NCBI GenBank assembly: GCA_051004815.1
Contig: JBPCJY010000056.1
Coordinates: forward strand, 1 to 7,428
Reading direction: 5' to 3'
DNA: 7,428 nucleotides
Source of the DNA: JBBQXY01 sp051004815
GTDB taxonomy: Bacteria; Chloroflexota; Ktedonobacteria; Ktedonobacterales; Ktedonobacteraceae
Position numbers and translations under genes: made by a program. The notes beneath the pieces are model-generated. The model ran no database searches and was not told the origin of the DNA. It worked only from the letters and a program-made list of their open reading frames with translations. This document shows, one piece after another, positions 1 through 4,617 of the stretch. The stretch's first letter is position 1. The number at the start of each line of letters is the position of its first letter.

Positions 1-157
1 GATTGAGCACTGGCGTGATGTGGATGTGGAATTGTTGCGTGAAGGGCATGTATCGATTGAGGTGCGTCTGGTCTGGCTTGATGGGCGGATGGTGGCACTA
101 GATCGGGTCACTGGCAAGCCATTAGCCCTTCCAGATGAAGGTGAAGGTGAGGAATGA
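1..157 (+). CDS. C-terminal end of an unrecognised protein (partial, 5' end off window)
   Basis: An open frame enters from the left edge (first full codon at base 2) and gives 51 residues before TGA at 155-157. The visible part begins IEHWRDVDVELL and ends in an acidic tail, PDEGEGEE. It has a plausible beta-rich stretch (VRLVWLDGRMVALDR) but no motif I recognise. The stop lies one base before the ATG of the next gene, whose ribosome binding site (GGTGAGGA, 146-153) is inside this frame, so the two are very likely translationally coupled in one operon. The frame is credible because of this coupling and its normal codon use, but function cannot be inferred. It is presumably element cargo. Confidence 0.6.
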   Translation, partial: IEHWRDVDVELLREGHVSIEVRLVWLDGRMVALDRVTGKPLALPDEGEGEE

Positions 158-158
158 C

Positions 159-749
159 ATGGAATTAGCTGAATACAATGGCTGGGAAAACAAGTTCACC
201 TGGCTCATGCATCTGCATTTGAGCAATGAGCAGGAAGTCATGCAAGAGATAGTTCACCTTGTCGTGCCTACACCGGATGATCGTTTTGCTGGATTGCAGG
301 TGAAGTGGTGGGTAGAAGACATGGTCAATGGCTGGGTGACTGGCTTTGCTGGTCGTGAGACGTTCTATGATGAGCAGGTTCGGTTGTTGGCCTGGGACTT
401 GGTTGGGTCGGCTCTGGCGTATGCCGATTGGGATGGGTTGGTGAAGCTGCTGATGAGGCAAACACCGACTTGCGACAACCTGTTTACTGAAACACTTCAC
501 AAGAGCATCACCACGATGTCTTTCTTTCACCGACCAACACAGGTGTTGATGCAATCGGTGTCGAGTCCGTATGCGTATGCCGATGCACTTCACGAGTGGT
601 TCAAGGAACAGGTCGATGCATGGGTGGATGTTCCTTCGACGCATCGGTCGCTGCTTCCTGCGGTGGTGATGCTGGTGCATACCCTCATACAGGACACGTA
701 TGCTGTGGTGGCTTGGGAACATGTGGCACGGGCGTTTCGACCTGAGTAG
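159..749 (+). CDS. YNGW-motif (DUF7249-like) hypothetical protein, 196 aa
   Basis: The N-terminus carries YNGWENKFTW (residues 6-15) followed by LHLSN. This resembles the YNGW.N..TW...L.L.N signature of small proteins of unknown function common in phages, plasmids and cyanobacterial or other mobile DNA (DUF7249-like, from memory). The stretch at 76-98 (LLAWDLVGSALAYADWDGLVKLL) resembles the DLL..AL..VDW.EIA segment that closes such proteins. The protein then runs on for about 100 residues, and residues 144-192 look like a diverged second copy of 47-98. I chose ATG 159 over the in-frame ATG at 135 because GGTGAGGA (146-153) sits 5 bases ahead of it and it follows the upstream stop by one base. 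There is no signal peptide, membrane segment or known catalytic motif. The gene ends in two in-frame TAG codons (747-752). Its biochemical role is unknown; the context makes it an accessory protein of the integrated element. Confidence 0.75.
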   Translation: MELAEYNGWENKFTWLMHLHLSNEQEVMQEIVHLVVPTPDDRFAGLQVKWWVEDMVNGWVTGFAGRETFYDEQVRLLAWDLVGSALAYADWDGLVKLLMRQTPTCDNLFTETLHKSITTMSFFHRPTQVLMQSVSSPYAYADALHEWFKEQVDAWVDVPSTHRSLLPAVVMLVHTLIQDTYAVVAWEHVARAFRPE

Positions 750-767
750 TAGTTGCTATGGCAAGCA

Positions 768-789
768 AGCCGTTAGCGGCTGGTATAAG
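768..789 (+). promoter_or_regulatory. Small hairpin and extended -10-like motif ahead of xis
   Basis: In the 52-base gap before the excisionase-like gene, AGCCG (768-772) and CGGCT (777-781) form a 5-bp stem with a TTAG loop. Immediately after it is TGG-TATAAG (781-789), which fits an extended -10 box, although no -35 box at normal distance is seen. A start from it, near 796, would leave almost no leader for xis, so it could instead feed int, or be chance. The hairpin overlaps a near-copy of a repeat found at 115-127, so it may be a protein-binding site. Confidence 0.25.
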
Positions 790-801
790 AGAGGTGGGCT
801 T

Positions 802-1008
802 ATGGCAAGGAGTAAAAATCAATTGGTGGTACAACCCTTGTTGTTGTCTATAGCTGATGTGGCCGTTCAGCTTGGGGTGTGTCGTCAAACGGTTTACAGC
901 TACATTTATCGAGAGCGGCTGCCATCAATTAAGGTGAGAGGAATGCGGCGGGTGCATCCCGACTCGTTACGTCGTTGGCTCCAAGAGCGTGAGCAGTGTT
1001 TTGCTTAG
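802..1008 (+). CDS. Excisionase-family helix-turn-helix DNA-binding protein, 68 aa
   Basis: This is a small MerR-like winged helix-turn-helix protein of the excisionase/HTH_17 type. LSIADVAVQLGVCRQTVYSYI (about residues 15-35) is the helix-turn-helix, RLPSIKVRGMRRVHPDSLRRWL (about 39-60) is the wing and following helix, and the tail is short. Proteins of this family bind and bend DNA at att sites and tip the integrase toward excision, or act as small regulators. ATG 802 is chosen because AGAGGTG (790-796) lies 5 bases upstream. A longer frame reaching back to 700 would overlap the previous gene by 50 bases and lacks such a site. It ends 12 bases before the integrase start, so the two are surely one transcription unit. 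The excisionase role is inferred from the family and position; it could also be a plain transcription regulator of the element. Confidence 0.85.
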   Translation: MARSKNQLVVQPLLLSIADVAVQLGVCRQTVYSYIYRERLPSIKVRGMRRVHPDSLRRWLQEREQCFA

Positions 1009-1020
1009 AGGGGGTGAGTC

Positions 1021-2202
1021 ATGGCAGAGAAAAATCGGCGAGGGCATAATGAAGGCTCAGTCTATTATGTGCCGGAACGGGATCGCTGGATAGCGGAAAT
1101 TTCAATGGGGCCTGGAAAGCGCAAGAAGTTCTATTGTAAAACGAAGCAAGAGGCACTCAGGAAAAAGAATGAGGCTCTGCGTGAATTAGAGCAAGGAACA
1201 TTGGCAACGGGGCCTCAACAGAAATTGAAGGGCTATCTTGAGGATTGGATAGAAAATGTCCATGGTGATGGTCTGCGTATTAGCACCTACGAGAATTATA
1301 AGAAGTTGATAAAGTATATTGTCGCCGATTTGGGAGAAGTCTGGCTGCAAAAATTAACACCTGAACAGGTGCGAAGGTTCTATACCAAGAAGAGCAAGGA
1401 TGGTCTTGCGTCGAAAACTATCAATTCAATTCACGGTGTTCTGCATGGGGCCTTGGAGAATGCGGTACGTTGGGGGATGGTGTCAAGGAATGTGTGTGAC
1501 TTGGTAGACCCGCCTCGTGTTGTGAGTCGTGAAGTGGTGCCACTTTCAGTAGAGCAGGCACGTAGGCTCGTAAAGCATGTAGAGGGTCATCGTTTGGAAG
1601 TGTTGCTGGCAATGGCGGTTGTAACTGGTATGCGCCGTGGTGAGTTGTTAGCATTGCGCTGGTCTGATATTGACTTTGATCGTAGCCGTTTGTTAGTGCT
1701 GCATTCAGTTGACTTTATTGCGAAGCATGGATATGTTCTGGGTGAGCCGAAAACTGCATCTGGTAAGCGAGTCATAAGCCTACCAACGTTTCTCATTGGC
1801 ATGCTGAAAAAGCAGCAGAGTCGGCAGTTGGAATACCGTAAAACTGTGGATAACTGGCGGTCTCTTGATCTGGTGTTTCCTAATCTTAGCGGTGGCTACA
1901 CACATCCCAATCATATGGGTGATTTGTTCAGAAAGCTGCTGAAAAAGGCCGAATTGCCTCCTATCCATTTCCATGATTTGCGGCATAGTGCGGCGTCAAT
2001 CCTGCTCTGCATGGGTGTCAATATCAAGGTAATTCAGGAGTTGTTAGGACATAGCGACATTTCTATCACGCTGAGAACGTATTCTCATCTGTTGCCGACC
2101 ATGCAACAGGAAGTGGTAGAGGCGTGGAATGATGTGTTTAAGGAAGACAATAGGAGTAAGGATGAAGATGAGAGCGGTGGTACTGGCAAGCCATTAATGT
2201 AG
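1021..2202 (+). CDS. int: Tyrosine recombinase (phage-type integrase), 393 aa
   Basis: It catalyses site-specific recombination between attP and attB, and excision with Xis. The domain order is complete. Residues 8-57 form an arm-type DNA-binding domain (GHNEGSVYYVPERDRW...); about 68-166 form the SAM-like core-binding domain; 172-370 form the catalytic domain. All expected catalytic residues are visible: R205 in TGMRRGE, K244 in EPKTASGKR, H318 and R321 in HDLRH, H344 in LGH, and nucleophile Y354 in TYSHL. The 393-residue length is normal, with no frameshift, so the enzyme should be active. The start ATG follows AGGGGGTGA (1009-1017). After residue 374 comes a short acidic tail ending TGKPLM, whose DNA contains a 15-base sequence also found at 110-124. 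The gene reads toward the tRNA-Pro 3' end 134 bases away, which points to that tRNA as its target site. Confidence 0.96.
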   Translation: MAEKNRRGHNEGSVYYVPERDRWIAEISMGPGKRKKFYCKTKQEALRKKNEALRELEQGTLATGPQQKLKGYLEDWIENVHGDGLRISTYENYKKLIKYIVADLGEVWLQKLTPEQVRRFYTKKSKDGLASKTINSIHGVLHGALENAVRWGMVSRNVCDLVDPPRVVSREVVPLSVEQARRLVKHVEGHRLEVLLAMAVVTGMRRGELLALRWSDIDFDRSRLLVLHSVDFIAKHGYVLGEPKTASGKRVISLPTFLIGMLKKQQSRQLEYRKTVDNWRSLDLVFPNLSGGYTHPNHMGDLFRKLLKKAELPPIHFHDLRHSAASILLCMGVNIKVIQELLGHSDISITLRTYSHLLPTMQQEVVEAWNDVFKEDNRSKDEDESGGTGKPLM

Positions 2203-2289
2203 AATTGCCCTCACTTGGTGTTTTGCTATCAGTTTTGCTCTCAATGCTGGTTTTTGTTCAGGAGTACATTTCGCTTGGTGGCATAAAAC
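2203..2289. other. Probable attachment-site flank between integrase and tRNA-Pro
   Basis: This AT-richer spacer has no gene. It contains TCACTTGGTG (2211-2220) and TCGCTTGGTG (2271-2280), identical at 9 of 10 bases and exactly 60 bases apart, and GTTTTGCT twice (2220-2227 and 2232-2239). Repeated short motifs beside int and the crossover point are what arm-type integrase sites look like, but no recombinase binding can be shown from sequence. The att core itself should lie in the tRNA 3' half (2337 to about 2380) and cannot be delimited without the other end. Confidence 0.4.
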
Positions 2290-2327
2290 AAGGCGGGAAG
2301 CGGCTTGACAAACCTGCTTCCCGCCTT
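2290..2327 (-). terminator. Intrinsic terminator of tRNA-Pro
   Basis: A perfect 12-bp inverted repeat (AAGGCGGGAAGC at 2290-2301, GCTTCCCGCCTT at 2316-2327) encloses a 14-base loop. Read on the minus strand it starts 10 bases after the tRNA 3' end and is followed by GTTTTATGC, a short T tract. On the + strand the following bases (ATTGCTGAG) are not T-rich, so it mainly serves the tRNA, though it may also slow readthrough from int. Confidence 0.8.
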
Positions 2328-2336
2328 ATTGCTGAG

Positions 2337-2410
2337 TCGGGGTGAGAGGATTTGAACCTCCGACCACCACAACCCCATTGTGGTGCGCTACCGGGCTGCG
2401 CTACACCCCG
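2337..2410 (-). tRNA. tRNA-Pro (anticodon GGG)
   Basis: On the minus strand 74 bases fold into a full cloverleaf. The acceptor stem is CGGGGTG with CACCCCG, and the discriminator is A. The D arm has GCGC/GCGC with an AGCCCGGTA loop. The anticodon stem is CCACA/TGTGG with the 7-base loop ATGGGGT, and the T arm is GGAGG/CCTCT with loop TTCAAAT. The anticodon GGG (complement of 2374-2376) reads CCC and CCU proline codons; T33 and G37 fit tRNA-Pro. The 3' CCA is not encoded. One G-T pair occurs at the base of the T stem. The 3' end faces the integrase gene, so this gene is the likely attB, with its 3' part probably supplied by the element. It should be functional, since all stems pair. Confidence 0.97.
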
Positions 2411-2434
2411 TCCGTCCATTTCTGGAACGAGACA

Positions 2435-2464
2435 AGTATAGCAGAAATTTGGTCGATCCGTCAA
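2435..2464 (-). promoter_or_regulatory. Sigma-70-type promoter of tRNA-Pro
   Basis: On the minus strand TTGACG (complement of 2459-2464) and TATACT (complement of 2435-2440) are separated by 18 bases. Each box matches the consensus at five of six positions. Transcription would start near 2428, about 18 bases before the mature tRNA 5' end, leaving a short leader for RNase P to remove. Confidence 0.75.
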
Positions 2465-2494
2465 TAGCACATTTTCCCCTTTTTTAGTAGCTTT

Positions 2495-2953
2495 TTAGTA
2501 GCCGCCACCCAATTTGCCATGATCCCAGGAGACGATCTCTACCGGTTTCACGACAATGGCAACACGTTTAACCGCCTGAGCCTCGACCATCGGGCGGGTA
2601 TGTTCATTTAAGGGGCCGGTGTAACGTTCCCAGATTGCTTCGCCCAGTTTCAGCACAGTGGCGGGGTCATCGCTGATGACGGCATGTCCCTTGATCTGCA
2701 CGCCGCGCAACTTCTCGTAGCTGGTGCCAGCCTCCACCAGACAGGTCAAGCGCGGGTCACGTTGGAGATTGATGGCTTTTTGCGACTTGGCATACGTCCA
2801 GAACGCCACCTCGTCGTTGACCAGTACGTACCACATAGCAACCAGGTGCGGGAAGCCATCATGATCGATAGTGGCGACTTGCAGCGTGCGCTGCTCCTCC
2901 AGAAATGTGCGTATCTCTTCATCATTCATACGGATGCTGTTGCGGCGACTCAT
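2495..2953 (-). CDS. PPOX-class split-barrel flavin/F420-dependent oxidoreductase, 152 aa
   Basis: This is a small soluble protein of the pyridoxamine 5'-phosphate oxidase-like split-barrel fold, closest in feel to the actinobacterial and Chloroflexota PPOX-class F420-dependent enzymes. Seen are the first strands LQVATIDHDGFPHLVAMWYV (residues 24-43), the cofactor phosphate-binding segment TYAKSQKAINLQRDPRLT (53-70), and a C-terminal VSWDHGKL (141-148) typical of this subgroup. At 152 residues it is of normal length. Family members bind F420 or FMN and reduce substrates such as biliverdin or other unsaturated compounds as dimers; the substrate here is unknown, and FMN cannot be excluded. ATG 2953 is used because AGGAGG (complement of 2966-2971) lies upstream, though 12 bases is a long gap; Met9 is an alternative without a clear site. 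The stop codon lies in an 11-base tandem duplication. The gene is monocistronic and reads toward tRNA-Pro. Confidence 0.88.
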   Translation of the reverse strand: MSRRNSIRMNDEEIRTFLEEQRTLQVATIDHDGFPHLVAMWYVLVNDEVAFWTYAKSQKAINLQRDPRLTCLVEAGTSYEKLRGVQIKGHAVISDDPATVLKLGEAIWERYTGPLNEHTRPMVEAQAVKRVAIVVKPVEIVSWDHGKLGGGY

Positions 2954-3006
2954 GGCTGGGAGGTTCCTCCTTGCTCAATGTTGGAGCTTTGGTTTGTGTC
3001 ATAGAT

Positions 3007-3035
3007 AGTATCGCCTAAAACGTTGTAGTTGGCAA
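3007..3035 (-). promoter_or_regulatory. Candidate promoter of the PPOX gene
   Basis: On the minus strand TTGCCA (complement of 3030-3035) and GATACT (complement of 3007-3012) are 17 bases apart, matching consensus at five and four of six positions. A start near 3000 would give a leader of about 47 bases containing the AGGAGG ribosome binding site. TACTAT two bases further on is an alternative -10. Confidence 0.5.
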
Positions 3036-3063
3036 TAGCTTTGAGCTGGCTCTGCAAACCTCC

Positions 3064-3135
3064 CAGGGTCTGTGAATTATTGCTGATCCTGCGATGATCC
3101 CTTGCGGTCGCCCTGGCCATTATTCACAGACCCTG
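3064..3135. repeat. 72-bp inverted-repeat unit (REP/MITE-like)
   Basis: CAGGGTCTGTGAAT at 3064-3077 is perfectly repeated in inverse at 3122-3135, a 14-bp match enclosing 44 bases. Inside, GCGA (3091-3094) and TCGC (3108-3111) give a smaller inner stem. There is no T tract on either side, so it is not a standard terminator, and it has no coding potential. A compact palindromic unit lying between divergent genes suggests a dispersed REP- or MITE-like repeat; only one copy is in the window. Confidence 0.6.
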
Positions 3136-3161
3136 CTCCAAACCTCTCCAAAACGCTAGAC

Positions 3162-3190
3162 TTTTCATCTAAAATCTGGCATACTATACC
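3162..3190 (+). promoter_or_regulatory. Weak candidate promoter of the pheST T-box transcript
   Basis: TTTTCA (3162-3167) and TATACC (3185-3190) are 17 bases apart, each matching consensus at four of six positions; TACTAT (3182-3187) is an overlapping alternative -10. The position is right: a start near 3197 would place stem I of the T-box a few bases downstream. The boxes themselves are poor, so this is a positional guess. Confidence 0.35.
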
Positions 3191-3209
3191 TTGATGAAAT
3201 TTGCGCGAA

Positions 3210-3533
3210 AAGCAATGATGGGGAGAGTACACGGACAGGGAACGCGTAGAGAGAAAGGGCCATTGGCTGCAAGCCCTTTTGCGGAAACGTTCGTGGAAGT
3301 TCACCCCAGAGCTGGCTGTTGAAACTGTGGCGATGATGAGCAGTGAGTAGACAGTACCGGATTGTTCCCGTTACCGAACTGACCGAGTGGAAACAGTTCT
3401 TTCCCCATGGTGCGTTTTTGTGTAGAGTGCGGTAGTACGTTAGGGAGAAGGGAAGAAAGACTGCTTCAAGACGGGTGGTACCACGGAGATTACCGACAAC
3501 TTCGTCCCTGTTGACGCAATGTTTGTCGGTTTT
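3210..3533 (+). promoter_or_regulatory. T-box riboswitch (tRNA-Phe) controlling pheS-pheT
   Basis: The leader binds uncharged tRNA-Phe and, when it is bound, blocks the terminator ahead of pheS. In stem I, TGGGG (3219-3223) pairs with CCCCA (3304-3308), closing a specifier loop with AGAGTA on the 5' side and the Phe codon TTC (3300-3302) followed by A on the 3' side. CACG/CGTG (3230-3233, 3292-3295) and AACG/CGTT (3241-3244, 3288-3291) continue the stem. AGAGAG (3248-3253) and AAAGGGC/GCCCTTT (3254-3260, 3273-3279) form its head. The T-box sequence GGGTGGTACCACGG is at 3473-3486. The antiterminator pairs GGG (3473-3475) with CCC (3506-3508) and ACG (3483-3485) with CGT (3503-3505), leaving TGGTACC as the bulge; T3479 would pair with discriminator A. 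The region between stem I and the antiterminator (about 3318-3460) should hold stems II and III, which I did not resolve. Confidence 0.95.
3492..3533 (+). terminator. Regulated terminator of the T-box leader
   Basis: ACCGACAA (3492-3499) pairs with TTGTCGGT (3523-3530), with an inner CGTC/GACG stem (3503-3506, 3513-3516), followed by TTTTATGATTTTT. The inner stem uses the same CGTC bases that the antiterminator needs, so the two folds exclude each other, as expected for a transcription-attenuating T-box. The pheS ribosome binding site lies 10 bases after the first T run. Confidence 0.85.
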
Positions 3534-3553
3534 ATGATTTTTGGGAGGATGCT

Positions 3554-4600
3554 ATGATAGGGCAATTGGACTCATTATTGGAGCAACTTGACGCACTACA
3601 GAGCCGTGCCATCGCACAATTAGAGCCAATTACGACATTGGCGGAACTGGATGAGTGGGATACCGCGTACCTGGGCCGGAAACGCGGTGAATTGACCAAC
3701 CTCTCCTCGGTAATGGCAAAACTAGCAAAGGATGAACGGCCCATCGTAGGACAGAAGGTCAATGCGGTGAAGGCTGCATTGACGCAGCGATTGGCTGCTA
3801 AACGGGAAGAACTACGTCAACGTGAACTGCTGCAAGCCCTGGAACAGGAACGTATCGACGTTACCTTGCCCGGACGAGAGGTGCCGGTTGGGCATATGCA
3901 CCCGCTCTCACGTACCATCTGGGAGGTCACACAGATTTTTGCACGCATGGGCTTCCATGTCGTCGAAGGGCCAGAGGTGGAGACCGATTACTATAACTTC
4001 CAGGCATTGAACATTCCGGAGGACCATCCTGCTCGCGATATGCAAGACACCTTCTGGATTTCCCCTGGCCAGATACTCTTGCGTACACAGACATCGCCAA
4101 TGCAGATTCGTACGATGAAAGAAATGACACCACCAGTGCGCGTGGTGGTGCCAGGGAAAGTCTATCGCAACGAGGCTATCGATGCCTCACACGAGGCCAT
4201 GTTCCACCAGATTGAGGGCCTCTTGATCGACGAGTATTGTACCATGGCTGATCTCAAAGGCTGCCTGGAACGGGTTGCTCGCGAACTATTCGGCGAAAGG
4301 CGGCAGGTGCGCTTCCGGGGGAGTTACTTCCCGTTCACCGAGCCAAGTGCTGAGATGGATATCGATTGCCCCATCTGTAACGGGCAAGGCTGCCGCACCT
4401 GCAAGTATAGTGGCTGGGTCGAGATGCTCGGCTCTGGCATGGTGCATCCACGCGTGCTGCGGGAAGTTGGCTATGACCCCGCGAAATATCGCGGCTTCGC
4501 CTTCGGTATGGGCGTTGAGCGTATCGCTATGTTGAAGTATTCCATCGGGGAGATTCGTCTCTTCTCCAGCAACGACCTACGTTTCTTGCGACAATTCTAA
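3554..4600 (+). CDS. pheS: Phenylalanine--tRNA ligase alpha subunit, 348 aa
   Basis: This is the catalytic subunit of the cytoplasmic alpha2-beta2 class II synthetase that charges tRNA-Phe using ATP. Residues 1-100 form the N-terminal coiled-coil tRNA-binding arm. Motif 1 is around GFHVVEGPEVETDYYNFQAL (133-152), LLRTQTSP at 175-182, motif 2 GKVYRNE...HEAMFHQIEG (201-222), FRGSYFPFTEPSAEMD (254-269), and motif 3 GFAFGMGVERIAML (314-327). The length is standard. Four cysteines, C272, C275, C280 and C283, form a CxxC-x4-CxxC pair, a variant that I recall in PheS from several phyla and which may bind zinc. GGGAGGAT (3543-3550) lies just before ATG 3554. The gene follows a Phe T-box and is 17 bases from pheT, so supply of the enzyme should rise when tRNA-Phe is uncharged. 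Confidence 0.98.
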   Translation: MIGQLDSLLEQLDALQSRAIAQLEPITTLAELDEWDTAYLGRKRGELTNLSSVMAKLAKDERPIVGQKVNAVKAALTQRLAAKREELRQRELLQALEQERIDVTLPGREVPVGHMHPLSRTIWEVTQIFARMGFHVVEGPEVETDYYNFQALNIPEDHPARDMQDTFWISPGQILLRTQTSPMQIRTMKEMTPPVRVVVPGKVYRNEAIDASHEAMFHQIEGLLIDEYCTMADLKGCLERVARELFGERRQVRFRGSYFPFTEPSAEMDIDCPICNGQGCRTCKYSGWVEMLGSGMVHPRVLREVGYDPAKYRGFAFGMGVERIAMLKYSIGEIRLFSSNDLRFLRQF

Positions 4601-4617
4601 GCTGAGGAGTGAGAGTA

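Larger units (their letters stand above)
1..2336. mobile_element. Integrase-proximal end of an element integrated at tRNA-Pro (partial)
   Basis: Four same-strand genes (an unknown tail, a YNGW-motif protein, an excisionase-like HTH protein and a tyrosine recombinase) run up to the 3' end of a tRNA-Pro gene lying on the other strand. Xis followed by int, with int beside a tRNA 3' end, is the standard arrangement for integrative plasmids, ICEs and prophages that use a tRNA gene as attB. The right boundary is placed at the tRNA 3' end (2337), but the real crossover is probably inside the tRNA, which the element then restores. The left boundary is outside the window, and no second copy of the tRNA 3' end is visible here. 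No capsid, conjugation or replication gene is in view, so the class of element cannot be told. Confidence 0.75.

Noticed and set aside
165..722. 185-residue minus-strand frame
   Set aside because: It is antisense to the YNGW protein gene, which has a good ribosome binding site and operon context. The minus frame is His/Arg/Gln-rich with no recognisable motif or start site.
700..801. N-terminal extension of the excisionase-like gene back to 700
   Set aside because: It would overlap the previous gene by 50 bases. The extension has no family similarity, and ATG 802 has a well-placed ribosome binding site.
1..2336. Second copy of the tRNA-Pro 3' end (far att site) within the window
   Set aside because: I looked for TTTGAACCTCCGACC and the GGGGTGAGAGG end in the left part and did not find a match, so the far end must be outside.
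2244..2343. Short plus-strand frame from an ATG after int through the terminator hairpin
   Set aside because: About 33 codons, no ribosome binding site, and it runs through the tRNA terminator and into the tRNA gene.
2258..2470. 70-residue minus-strand frame containing GVAQPGSAPQWGCGGRRFKSS
   Set aside because: It is the translation of the tRNA-Pro gene and its flanks, a common false protein in databases.
2684..3004. 106-residue plus-strand frame over the PPOX gene
   Set aside because: It is antisense to a protein with clear split-barrel motifs and has no family features of its own.
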